DNA from: Ruegeria lacuscaerulensis
GTDB lineage: Bacteria; Pseudomonadota; Alphaproteobacteria; Rhodobacterales; Rhodobacteraceae
Reading direction: 5' to 3'
Length of the DNA: 64,000 nucleotides
Assembly (NCBI RefSeq): GCF_013033355.1
Contig: NZ_WQDY01000002.1
Span: forward strand, 62,001-126,000
Under the pieces are notes generated by a model. It searched no databases. It had not been told where the DNA came from and saw only the letters and a list, made by a program, of their open reading frames with translations. A program made the translations under genes and the position numbers. This document shows, one piece after another, positions 35,553 to 44,000 of this stretch; positions within the stretch are counted from its first letter, which is position 1; every line of letters begins with the position of its first letter.

Positions 35553-35747
35553 ATGACCAAATGGCCGCGAACGATCCCATACGATTTACGATGCAAGCTG
35601 GAAGGGTTGCGGGAATACCGTAGCGCACCGTCGTTGCAGGACGATTGGGGCGCGATCTTTGAGTGGCTGCACAAGCACGACATCCAGCCACCAGACCACG
35701 ACTTACCGACTGAGCCGGAAATAGGCGGTCCGGTCGGGCTTAGTTAG
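35553..35747 (+). CDS. Small protein after the integrase
   Basis: A 64-residue protein from ATG 35553 (MTKWPRTIPYDLRCKLEGLR); an earlier GTG at 35508 would overlap the integrase stop. It is acidic towards the C terminus (WLHKHDIQPPDHDLPTEPE) and has no recognised domain. The close position behind the integrase suggests co-transcription and perhaps an accessory role in recombination, but there is nothing direct to show it. Confidence 0.5.
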   Translation: MTKWPRTIPYDLRCKLEGLREYRSAPSLQDDWGAIFEWLHKHDIQPPDHDLPTEPEIGGPVGLS

Positions 35748-35750
35748 GCG

Positions 35751-35843
35751 TCACTTCTTAGGGCGTAAAAGCGCTCGAAAGACTAAAACGACGATGGCTA
35801 ACACTGCCACTATTATGGCTAACGTGAGAGTTTTGATGATCAT
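35751..35843 (-). CDS. 30-residue single-helix microprotein
   Basis: MIIKTLTLAII.. forms one hydrophobic helix of about 19 residues followed by the basic tail RALLRPKK. It begins 2 nt after the stop of the frameshifted small membrane protein gene, so they would form a mini-operon read towards the integrase. The left-hand copy at 23405 has no such partner. Small size limits certainty. Confidence 0.35.
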   Translation of the reverse strand: MIIKTLTLAIIVAVLAIVVLVFRALLRPKK

Positions 35844-35845
35844 AG

Positions 35846-36048
35846 CTAGGCCGTCGGTTGCTCTGGTGCGTCACCCAAAGCGAGCAACAATAGGATGGCC
35901 AGCAAGGGTGACCCAACAAGCCCGATCAGAAACCAAATCAGGCCGGATCGGTTGCGCCGTCCCGCCATAGTGATCGGCAGGATGTAGAGCCAGATCACGA
36001 ACACCGCTAAGACAAGTAAACGACAAGTTGAATGATTGGCGCATTCAT
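35846..36048 (-). pseudogene. Frameshifted second copy of the small membrane protein
   Basis: Start MNAPIIQLV matches the gene at 23405-23608, and the C-terminal ~50 codons (IWLYILPITMAG..LALGDAP) match almost fully, but one base is missing from a T-run about ten codons in. In the start frame a TAG follows after 13 codons. Restoring one T gives MNAPIIQLVVLLVLAVFVIW, in register with the left copy. The two genes differ at many third positions, so this is a diverged homologue and not a recent duplicate. Confidence 0.78.
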
Positions 36049-36095
36049 AATTGACCCTCACGTTTTTTGACGAATCTGCCCGTCCTGCTTGCTCT

Positions 36096-36137
36096 GTCAA
36101 CACCGTACACAGTGTACGTGTTGACCGATGTGTTGAC
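36096..36137. repeat. Putative integrase arm sites at the right end
   Basis: TGTTGAC occurs at 36119-36125 and 36131-36137 (12 bp apart) and, inverted, as GTCAACA at 36096-36102. The first and last form an imperfect palindrome around GTACACAGTGTAC. The pair matches the left-end repeats at 23884-23902 in sequence and spacing. Confidence 0.58.
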
Positions 36138-36194
36138 CTTTGCCGGACAGAACGCACGACCCAAACGCCTAACTTCTTACGATATATGAGAGAT

Positions 36195-36241
36195 TTTGGC
36201 AGGGGCAGCAGGGTTCGAACCCGCGACCTACGGTTTTGGAG
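36195..36241. repeat. attR: 47-bp core inside tRNA-Trp
   Basis: Perfect direct repeat of 23743-23789. It runs from two bases beyond the CCA end to the anticodon loop. Confidence 0.92.
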
Positions 36242-36272
36242 ACCGTCGCTCTACCAACTGAGCTATACCCCT
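36197..36272 (-). tRNA. tRNA-Trp (anticodon CCA)
   Basis: A complete 76-nt cloverleaf with encoded CCA: acceptor AGGGGTA / TGCCCCT, D-arm GCTC..GAGC, anticodon stem ACGGT / ACCGT with loop CTCCAAA (anticodon CCA), T-loop TTCGAAC. Its 3' 45 nt are part of the attR core at 36195-36241, and the island lies on its 3' side. The gene stays functional after integration because the island restores the 3' end. Confidence 0.96.
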
Positions 36273-36415
36273 AAGGTGCGCATCAGATATGCCAGCCGCG
36301 CGGCGGACTCAAGAGGCTTTTTCAGATTCTGTTGCTCTAAACCTATGCGACAAACAAGTTGCGCATGGCGTTGAGTTCTATAAGACACAATTTGCTTGGC
36401 AGAAGGACCCCGCCC

Positions 36416-37120
36416 GTGAGTATCCGCAAGAAGATCGCTGATAGTGAAGCCCTGTTGAACTGGGCCGCGCGGCGCATTGCGTGGTATATCCGACTGGTCC
36501 ATCGCAACACCGAATGGCAGCGTATTGGCTATGAGGAACTGGACCAGTTGGCCGAACAGGGCGAACCGGTCATCGTGGTGCTGTGGCACCAAAGGCTGGC
36601 GCAATCGCCCTATTTCTATCCGCTAGACAAGGGGCCCATCTGCTCCATCACCTCGTCTGCGCGCGCGGGCAGCATGGTTGGTCGAGTGCAGAAATTGTTC
36701 GGCATGGACACGATCGCCATGACCAGCAAGAAATCGAACAACATTGCTGTGTCGCGCGAAGTGATCGGCAAAATGAAGCAAGGCATTTCCATCGGCATCG
36801 CCGCCGACGGTCCACGTGGGCCGGAAAGGGTGTTGTCCACGGTGCCTTTAGTCTGGGCAAGGACCTCGGGCAAGCGGGTGTTCGGGATTACTTTTTCCGC
36901 GGAACATGGTCGCGAGGCAGGCACATGGGACCGGTTGCTGATGCCGCGCCCCTGGCGCAACAAGGGCGTGTTTATTTGCCGGGAATGGACGGAAACCGTG
37001 CCGCGCAAAGCCTCGGACGAGCAGATCGAGGGCCTGCGCCTCAGCCTTGAACAACATATGAATGACATCACGGCCGAGGCCGACCGCATAGTCGGGCGCG
37101 AGCCTTGGTCGCCGTCCTAA
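36416..37120 (+). CDS. DUF374 lysophospholipid-type acyltransferase
   Basis: A 234-residue protein. GTG 36416 is chosen because AGAAGGA is 8 nt upstream; earlier in-frame starts lack this and run towards the tRNA. It shows the acyltransferase motifs of the DUF374 group: VVLWHQRL (with catalytic His), TSSARAGSMVGR and GIAADGPRGPE. These proteins are related to LpxL/PlsC and are thought to transfer an acyl chain, possibly to lipid A or Kdo-containing intermediates. Its stop overlaps the convergent MoaD-like gene by 4 bp. Confidence 0.82.
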   Translation: MSIRKKIADSEALLNWAARRIAWYIRLVHRNTEWQRIGYEELDQLAEQGEPVIVVLWHQRLAQSPYFYPLDKGPICSITSSARAGSMVGRVQKLFGMDTIAMTSKKSNNIAVSREVIGKMKQGISIGIAADGPRGPERVLSTVPLVWARTSGKRVFGITFSAEHGREAGTWDRLLMPRPWRNKGVFICREWTETVPRKASDEQIEGLRLSLEQHMNDITAEADRIVGREPWSPS

Positions 37121-37362
37121 CCGCCGCGCAAACGCTGCATTAGGTAAACTTCACTGCCTTCCGGGATCGGTTCGGTCAGACCGGTTGCGATGACGCGTCC
37201 GTCGATGGCGATGGACACGCCCGCCTCAATTGGGCCTTCCAGTTGCGGATGCGTCCTGACCAGTTCCCGTAGCAGATCGCCGGTGGTTTTGGCCTCGACC
37301 TCCACCACCTGCTGACCCCCGGTCAAAGACCGGAGGCCGGACCAGAGGTGGACCTCAACCAT
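37117..37362 (-). CDS. MoaD/ThiS-like ubiquitin-fold sulfur carrier
   Basis: An 81-residue beta-grasp protein ending in the di-glycine tail LRGG needed for thiocarboxylate formation. It overlaps the molybdenum hydroxylase large subunit gene by 8 bp, which suggests a link to cofactor sulfuration or maturation. It may be a dedicated MoaD for molybdopterin synthesis, or a sulfur carrier for the catalytic Mo=S group. No moaE-like gene is near. Confidence 0.75.
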   Translation of the reverse strand: MVEVHLWSGLRSLTGGQQVVEVEAKTTGDLLRELVRTHPQLEGPIEAGVSIAIDGRVIATGLTEPIPEGSEVYLMQRLRGG

Positions 37363-39610
37363 TGTCCTTGAGCGCCGCCAGAATGCGCGGCGGGGACATT
37401 GGCAGTTGCTTCATCCGCACGCCAGCTGCGTTGGACACAGCATTGGCGATGGCGGCCAAGGGCGGCACGATGCCCGTCTCACCCACACCGCGCACACCGA
37501 ACGGATGGCCGGGGTTGGGCACTTCGACGATCACCGTGTCGATCATGGGCAGGTCGCTGGCAACGGGGATGCGATAGTCAAGGAAGATCGAGTTCTGCAA
37601 CCGACCATCCTCGCCATAGATATATTCCTCGTTCAACGCCCAGCCGATACCTTGCGCGGCACCGCCCTGGAACTGGCCCTCGACATAGGTCGGGTGGATC
37701 GCCTTACCGGCGTCCTGAATGACCGTATAGCGGGTGATCGTGGTCTTGCCGGTTTCCGGATCGACCTCGGCGTCAACAATGTGGGTGCCAAAGGACACGC
37801 CTGCGCCTTCGGGCGTCGCCTCGAAATGGCCCGAGATCGGACCTCCGGTGCGTCCCATTTTGGCAGTGATATCTGCCAGCGGCATCGGGTCAAAGTCGCC
37901 CGCGTTCGGGCCCGAAGGCACGGCGCAACCGTTTTCCCACTTCACGGCTTCAACCGGGATATCCCATTTGGCCGCTGCACGTTCGCACAGTTTTTCGACA
38001 GCATGGCGCGCAGCCTTGATCGTCGCCAGACCCGAAGCATAGGTCACCCGGCTACCGTGGCTGACGTCGTTATACCCCAGCGTTGCGGTGTCTGCGACGG
38101 TGACACGGATGTTCTCATATGGAATGCCCAGCACCTCGGCCGCCATCAGCGCCATCGACGCGCGCGAGCCGCCGATGTCGGGCGTGCCCACCATCAACTG
38201 GGCTGAGCCGTCTTCGGACAACGCCAAGGTTACCGACGTTTCACCCCCGTGGTTGAACCAGAAACCGCAGGAGACGCCGCGTCCCTGCCCCGGCTTCAAC
38301 GGCGCCGAATAATGCGGATGCGCCTTGGCGGCCTCGAGCGTTTCCACCAGACCGATGCGTTCATAACGCGGGCCATAGCTGGCCTTGGTGCCCTCATGCG
38401 CGGCGTTCTTTAGACGCACCTCGATCGGGTCGAGACCCAGCTTGTTGCACATCTCATCAATGACCGACTCGACCGCAAAAGCCCCCATCGGCGCGCCCGG
38501 CGCGCGATAAGCGGCTTGCTTGGGGCGGTTGGCCATCACGTCATAGCCGATCTGTTTGACGTTTGTCAGGTTATAGGCCGCAAAGGCACACATGGCGGTC
38601 ATATCGCCCGGCGCACCGGGGAACGCGCCGCCTTGCAGACGGAACTCACCCCGCGCGGCGGTGATCGTGCCGTCCTTCTTCATGCCGATCTTGATATCCA
38701 TCGAGGCCGAGGCGGTCGGCCCTGTCGCCCGGAACACTTCGGATCGGGTCATGACCAGCTTGACCGGGCGGTTCGCCTTGCGGCTCAGCGCCAGCGCGAC
38801 CGGTTCGATGAAGACCGTGGTCTTACCGCCAAAACCGCCGCCAATCTCGGACGCGGTAACGCGCAGCTGCGAGGTTTCGATGCCCAGCAATGCCGCACAT
38901 GTCTTTTGCGCAATCCAGTGGCCTTGGGTAGTGCACCAAAGCTCACCTTTGCCGTCATTGCCCAACAGGCCAAGACAGGCGTGCGGCTCGATATAGCCCT
39001 GATGGGTCGCCTCGGTGACAAAGCTATCTTCGAGGACCAAATCTGCCTCGGCAAAGCCTGCGTCGACATCGCCATGACCGCTTTCGTGATACCGCACAAC
39101 GTTGGGGTGCATCCCTTCGGGCACGGAATAATCCGCCGCACCTTCGCGAATGACCGGTGCATCCGGGGCCATCGCTTTGTCAACGTCGGTCACATGAGGC
39201 AATACCTCATATTCGACCTCGATCAGCTTCAGCGCATCCCGCGCGGCCAGCGCCGAAGTTGCCGCCACCGCAGCCACCGCATGACCATCATAGAGAGCCT
39301 TCTCACCGGCCATGACGTTTTCCAGCACGTTCCAGAATTCGCCAGCCAAACCCGGCTTGAACGGCACGTCGGCGAAATCAGCGCGTGTGACCACGGCTTT
39401 GACGTCTTTCAGCGCCTCGGCCTTCGATGTGTCGATTTTCACGATCCGCGCATGGGCGTGGGGTGAGCGCAGGATCGCGCCATGCAGCATGCCGGGCGCA
39501 GACATATCCGCGCCGAACTTGGCGCGGCCCGTCACCTTGTCCAACCCGTCAGGGCGGTTCGGACGGGTGCCGACAAAAGTGAAATCCGTTTTACGATCGT
39601 CCAGAGCCAT
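37355..39610 (-). CDS. Xanthine dehydrogenase-family molybdenum hydroxylase, large subunit
   Basis: A 751-residue molybdopterin-binding subunit (CoxL/HcrA/XdhB type). Seen motifs are GGFGGKT with the following hydrophobic block, EVFRATGP, YRAPGAP, and the base-acting Glu in GVGETGIVPP near the C terminus. It hydroxylates an aromatic or heterocyclic ring or an aldehyde with oxygen from water. The start overlaps the [2Fe-2S] subunit stop (TAATG). Substrate is not fixed by the sequence; position after the reductive dehalogenase suggests an aromatic. Confidence 0.9.
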   Translation of the reverse strand: MALDDRKTDFTFVGTRPNRPDGLDKVTGRAKFGADMSAPGMLHGAILRSPHAHARIVKIDTSKAEALKDVKAVVTRADFADVPFKPGLAGEFWNVLENVMAGEKALYDGHAVAAVAATSALAARDALKLIEVEYEVLPHVTDVDKAMAPDAPVIREGAADYSVPEGMHPNVVRYHESGHGDVDAGFAEADLVLEDSFVTEATHQGYIEPHACLGLLGNDGKGELWCTTQGHWIAQKTCAALLGIETSQLRVTASEIGGGFGGKTTVFIEPVALALSRKANRPVKLVMTRSEVFRATGPTASASMDIKIGMKKDGTITAARGEFRLQGGAFPGAPGDMTAMCAFAAYNLTNVKQIGYDVMANRPKQAAYRAPGAPMGAFAVESVIDEMCNKLGLDPIEVRLKNAAHEGTKASYGPRYERIGLVETLEAAKAHPHYSAPLKPGQGRGVSCGFWFNHGGETSVTLALSEDGSAQLMVGTPDIGGSRASMALMAAEVLGIPYENIRVTVADTATLGYNDVSHGSRVTYASGLATIKAARHAVEKLCERAAAKWDIPVEAVKWENGCAVPSGPNAGDFDPMPLADITAKMGRTGGPISGHFEATPEGAGVSFGTHIVDAEVDPETGKTTITRYTVIQDAGKAIHPTYVEGQFQGGAAQGIGWALNEEYIYGEDGRLQNSIFLDYRIPVASDLPMIDTVIVEVPNPGHPFGVRGVGETGIVPPLAAIANAVSNAAGVRMKQLPMSPPRILAALKDNG

Positions 39611-40089
39611 TACGAAGCCTCCCGCAATTCTTCTGCCGTTTCCATGACGGCGCGAATGATCTTGTCATAGCCGGTGCAGCGGCACAGGTTACCCGCCAGC
39701 CAGTACCGGGTTTCTTCCTCGGTCGGGTTGGGGTTTTTCTCCAGCAGCGATTTGGCCGCCACCAGAATGCCCGGCGTGCAGATGCCACATTGCAGGGCTG
39801 CATGTTCGATGAATTTCTGCTGCAGCGGATGCAGCACGTCACCGTCCGCGATACCTTCGACGGTTTCGATGGTCTTACCCTCGGCCTCAGCGCCCAGCAT
39901 CAGGCAGGAACAGACCAGACGGCCATCAACCGTGACCGAGCACGCGCCGCAATCGCCAGTACCGCAACCCTCTTTCGCGCCGGTCAGGTTCAGCTTGTCG
40001 CGCAGACAATCCAGCAGGGTTTCGCGCGGGTCGCACAGAAAATCGACCTCATCGCCGTTCACTGTGGTCGTTACGTGGAGCTTGCTCAT
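39610..40089 (-). CDS. Molybdenum hydroxylase [2Fe-2S] subunit
   Basis: A 159-residue CoxS-type subunit. The plant-type [2Fe-2S] site is EGCGTGDCGACSV with a further Cys in VCSC, and the second cluster is bound by CGICTPG..LCRCTGY. It passes electrons from the Mo site to the FAD subunit. It overlaps the FAD subunit by 4 bp (ATGA) on the 5' side and the large subunit on the 3' side. Confidence 0.93.
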   Translation of the reverse strand: MSKLHVTTTVNGDEVDFLCDPRETLLDCLRDKLNLTGAKEGCGTGDCGACSVTVDGRLVCSCLMLGAEAEGKTIETVEGIADGDVLHPLQQKFIEHAALQCGICTPGILVAAKSLLEKNPNPTEEETRYWLAGNLCRCTGYDKIIRAVMETAEELREAS

Positions 40090-40952
40090 GCTTTCTCTCC
40101 CTTCGCGCGGGCATAGGCGATTTTCGCGGCGCGCTTGGCCAGAACGCCTGCGACCTCGGTGCGGAATTCGATCGTGCCGCGTTTGTCGTCGATTGGGTTA
40201 CAGGCGGCCGATGCCGCAGCCGCCAGCGCGTCCAACGCAGCATCGTCCAGAGTGCTACCGATGATGGCCTTGGCGCAGTCTTCAACCAGCAGGACAGTTG
40301 GTGCAACAGCCCCCAGCGAGACGCGTGCCTCGGTCACGGTATCACCGTCCAGACGCAGGCTGACACCCACGCCAACAACGGCGATGTCCATCTCGGTGCG
40401 CGGGATGAACCGCAGATACGCGTCACCCGCATTGTTCCCGCGCGCAGGGATGTTTACGGCCGAGATCACCTCACCCTTGGACAGCGAGGTCTTGCCGGGT
40501 CCGGTTGGGATATCCTCGACAGCCACCTCACGCGTTCCATCCGGGCCAGTGACAGAAACGGTCACACCAGCGGCAACCATCGCAGGCACCGAATCCGCCG
40601 CCGGAGAGCCATTACACAGGTTTCCGGTCAGCGTTGCCCGCCCCTGCACCTGCGTCGAACCGATCAGGTCCATCGCCTCAACCACGCCGGGCCAGTCGCG
40701 GCTCAGTTCAGCATGTTCGCTCATCTCGGCACCGGTTGCGGCAACGCCAAGGGTCCAACTGCCGTCTGCATTACGGGTGATGTCGCTGACACCGTCGATC
40801 TTCTTGATGTCGATCAGCGTATCGGGCGTGACCAGTTCCGAGCGCAACTGCACCAGAACATCCGTTCCACCGGCCAGAAAGCGGGTGACGCCCGTTGCGT
40901 TTGCAGCCAGAGCCGACGCCTCGGCAAAACTGGCGGGGCTGTGATAATCCAT
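40086..40952 (-). CDS. Molybdenum hydroxylase FAD subunit
   Basis: A 288-residue CoxM-type subunit; ATG 40952 (MDYHSPASF) follows GAGG by 9 nt. FAD-binding motifs are FLAGGTDVL and TLTGNLCNGSPAADSVPA. No extra Cys cluster like that of 4-hydroxybenzoyl-CoA reductase is evident, so simple hydroxylase chemistry is more likely than ring reduction. It is the first gene of the tightly overlapping CoxMSL-MoaD set and starts 128 bp after the dehalogenase stop. Confidence 0.9.
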   Translation of the reverse strand: MDYHSPASFAEASALAANATGVTRFLAGGTDVLVQLRSELVTPDTLIDIKKIDGVSDITRNADGSWTLGVAATGAEMSEHAELSRDWPGVVEAMDLIGSTQVQGRATLTGNLCNGSPAADSVPAMVAAGVTVSVTGPDGTREVAVEDIPTGPGKTSLSKGEVISAVNIPARGNNAGDAYLRFIPRTEMDIAVVGVGVSLRLDGDTVTEARVSLGAVAPTVLLVEDCAKAIIGSTLDDAALDALAAAASAACNPIDDKRGTIEFRTEVAGVLAKRAAKIAYARAKGEKA

Positions 40953-41080
40953 GAAAATACCTCGCACCTGTTAATCAGGGTTCACTAGGGTTCGGCAGGG
41001 ACGTTAGTGCAGCGGCGCCCCAACGTCCATGGTTGGAGCGACCAATTTTTGAGATAAAAAAGTCGTTTCCTGACCTTGGC

Positions 41081-44000
41081 TCAGAGGTCAATCTCGATCA
41101 CACCATCCGGCTGTGTCGCCCGGCTTTGGCACAGGATGATAGCGCTCTCACGTTGTTTCTTGGACAAAACGAAATCGCGGTGTTCGACCTCACCCGAAAT
41201 CACGCCGCATTTGCAGACCCCGCAGATGCCATCGGCGCATTTCACATCCACGTGAATGCCAGCCTCGTTCAGCACCTGCGCTGCATCTTTGTCGGCGGGT
41301 ACAGTCAGATCTCGACCCGATTTTGCCAGCCGCAAAGTGAAGGCGTGATTCTCATAGTCCGGCTGCTCGGGGACCGAGAAATACTCCAGATGCCGCGCTT
41401 CTTCGGGAAAGCCCTGACGCTCAGCCGCTTGCATAACTCCGTCCATGAAGCGATCAGGGCCACAGGTATAGACGTGCCAACCGTCTTGATATCCCGACAG
41501 GACGGCTTCTAGATCGGCCCGCGTGCCTTCGTCCGAGAAATGATAGTGCACGTGATCCGCCCAAGGCATCGCTGCCAGATCCTTCAGATACCCCGCCCCG
41601 GCACGGGTACTGGCCGAATAGTGCAGCTGGAACGGTTTGCCCATGGCATACAGACGGTGAGCAAAGGCGATCATCGGAGTGATGCCGATCCCGCCGCCCA
41701 TCAGGAAGGTCTTGGTTGCGCCCTCGTCCAGTTCGAAATGGTTGATGGGTTTCGAGATGAAGACCTTGCGCCCCTCGTTGAAAATGCGGTGCAGCAGAGC
41801 TGAGCCACCGCGTCCCTCATCCTCACGCAGCACGCCGATCTGATAGGTGGCGCGGTCTGCTGGATCGCCGGACATAGAGTACTGCCGCAGGAATTCCGGC
41901 GCGACCAGCACGTCCAGATGCGCGCCCGCCGTCCATTCGGGCAGTGGTGAACCGTCCAGCGTCGAGAATTCGTACTTGGTCACATCCGCAGTCATCTTGT
42001 CGACCTTGGTCAGTGCGACGCGCATAACCGGGGCATCGCCCGCGCTGGTATAGCGGTGGATCACCGACAGATCACCCGCCGCTTTGCGCGCCTTGTATTC
42101 CTCGGCCGTGACCATGGCCTCATAGGCTGCGATCCCAGCCTCACGGTCCATGGCGAACGGATAGGGCCAGGGATGCGGGGCCAGATAGGCGGGGTAGACG
42201 GCCAGAGTCTGATCTTCGTATTTCAGGTCTAGGTCGGTTTGCAGATCGCGCCGGTTCAGCGGGTGGTCGGTCGGGCGATAGGCGCCGTCCGGTTGCAGCT
42301 CCAGATCCCACCACCATTTCTTGACGTCGTTCAGCCCGCCATTGCCCACGGCATCATCCAACCGCGCCAGCGCGGGCGCGGCCTTAGGAATATTCATCGC
42401 GGCCCAGCGGAAGGGACGTTCCTTGAATATGCCTTCCAAATTCCACGGGCAGGTTTTCATACATCGCCCGCACATCGCGCCGCCCGGCGTGGTCACCCTG
42501 TAGGTGGCGCATTTTTGGCTGTCGGACTTCCAGATCTCATAGCCGTTGAACATCAGCTTCGGCCCGGCCGTGATCGCACCCGAGGGGCATTCGCGGGCGC
42601 ATTTGTTGCAGCTTTCGCAGAAGGTCTGCAGACCGTAATCGATCGGCTTGTCATGCGCCATCGGCATATCCGTCGTCACCGCGCCGGATTTTAGGCGGGG
42701 CCCCAGATAGGGGTTAAGGATCACCTCTCCGATCCGGCTAACCTCTCCCAGCCCAGACAACAACAGCAGTGGCGGCTGTAACACCTCGCCATCCATTACG
42801 GTATGCGCGCGGGCCTTATAGCCCAGATTGCGGATCTGTTGCGCGATCACTCCACCCAGTAACGAAAACCGCAGATAAGCGCGCATCGACTGCGCGACAC
42901 TGATCCAGTCATCGCCGCTGGCGCCCTCCATAGTCTCATAACCCTGGTCGATGATCATGCTGATGGCCTGGTCGTGGGGCGGCGTGATCTCCTCGCCCGT
43001 TGCATCATGCGAGTACCACGCCCAGTCCGGGCACCGGCTGAGGCCCACCGCATCGACCCCCAGAAAATACGTGGCCGCCTTGATATTCGCGGCATTGCGC
43101 GCGGCGTCCGTAGGCGGCGCGGTATCGGCGCTTTCCCCATCCTGCAACAGAACAAACGCGCCCAGCGCGCGGCGTTGCGCGGTACTGGGCGCGGCCTTGC
43201 GCACGTAATACCCGCCCTTGGCCCCGTCTTGCAGATGCTTGCCCATATCCCCGAACTGCGCGCGAGCGAACATGTCGGCGCGCTTGGGGACGCGGGCGAC
43301 GTTTTCCTCGTCGATATAGGTTGTAGGTTTTTCCACCCGCTTGAGGGTCTCAAACGGATGCGCCCCGTCCACATAGCGCCGTTTGGCATAAGGGTCGCGG
43401 TTCAGCGCGTTCTTGGCAAAACCCGCGCCCAGCCACCACGCCGGGCCTTGGGTTCGAAACCACGGCTGTTGCGCCATGGGGCGCAGGGGCTGATCGTGGG
43501 CGATCTCCATCTCGGTCGTGACCGCAGCCAGTCCGAACCGTTTACCCAGCCACGGCGCGACCAGCTCTCCGTCTTCGACCGAACACAGCCCCGCCGCGAC
43601 GGCCAGCTTACCCAGATCAACCTCGGAAGACATGACCGTATGCGCCCGGGCGTCAAAGCCCAGAATGCGGATGTAGTTGGCGATGACCACGGCGTTTTCG
43701 GTCGCCAGAAGACAAGCGCGGTGGTCTTGCGCATCCATGATCCAATCTGCGCCGGGCTCGTTGGGGTCCGGGTCGCGGTTGTGTTCGTACAGAAAGACAA
43801 TCGCATGGCGATGGGTATCCATGGGGCGCGGTTTGGCCTCCATGCTTTCTTTCAGATCGGCCATGATCAAGTCGATCCCCGAAGCCAATGTCTTGGTCTG
43901 CCGTGTCTTCAGCGCATGGGCCAGACGGTCGATATCGGGGTTGCGGCGGGGTTCGGTCAGCAATGCCTCGGGCGGCAGAGGACCACACCCCATCATTGAG

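Larger units (their letters stand above)
23743..36241. mobile_element. 12.5 kb genomic island integrated in tRNA-Trp
   Basis: The segment is bounded by a perfect 47-bp direct repeat (23743-23789 and 36195-36241) that is the 3' part of tRNA-Trp, with an integrase gene near the intact tRNA. It carries Prim-Pol, SF3 helicase, excisionase-like and integrase genes plus cargo, and no structural phage or transfer genes. The cargo half is visibly richer in A+T than the flanks. Integration left the tRNA intact on the right and a 3' fragment on the left. Confidence 0.88.

Noticed and set aside
38516..39466. A 316-codon plus-strand frame opposite the molybdenum hydroxylase large subunit.
   Set aside because: It is a shadow of the real gene; it has no motif and composition typical of antisense GC-rich frames.
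42974..43999. A 341-codon plus-strand frame opposite the reductive dehalogenase.
   Set aside because: Same reason: the minus-strand frame carries Fe-S, flavin and ferredoxin motifs, the plus-strand frame none.
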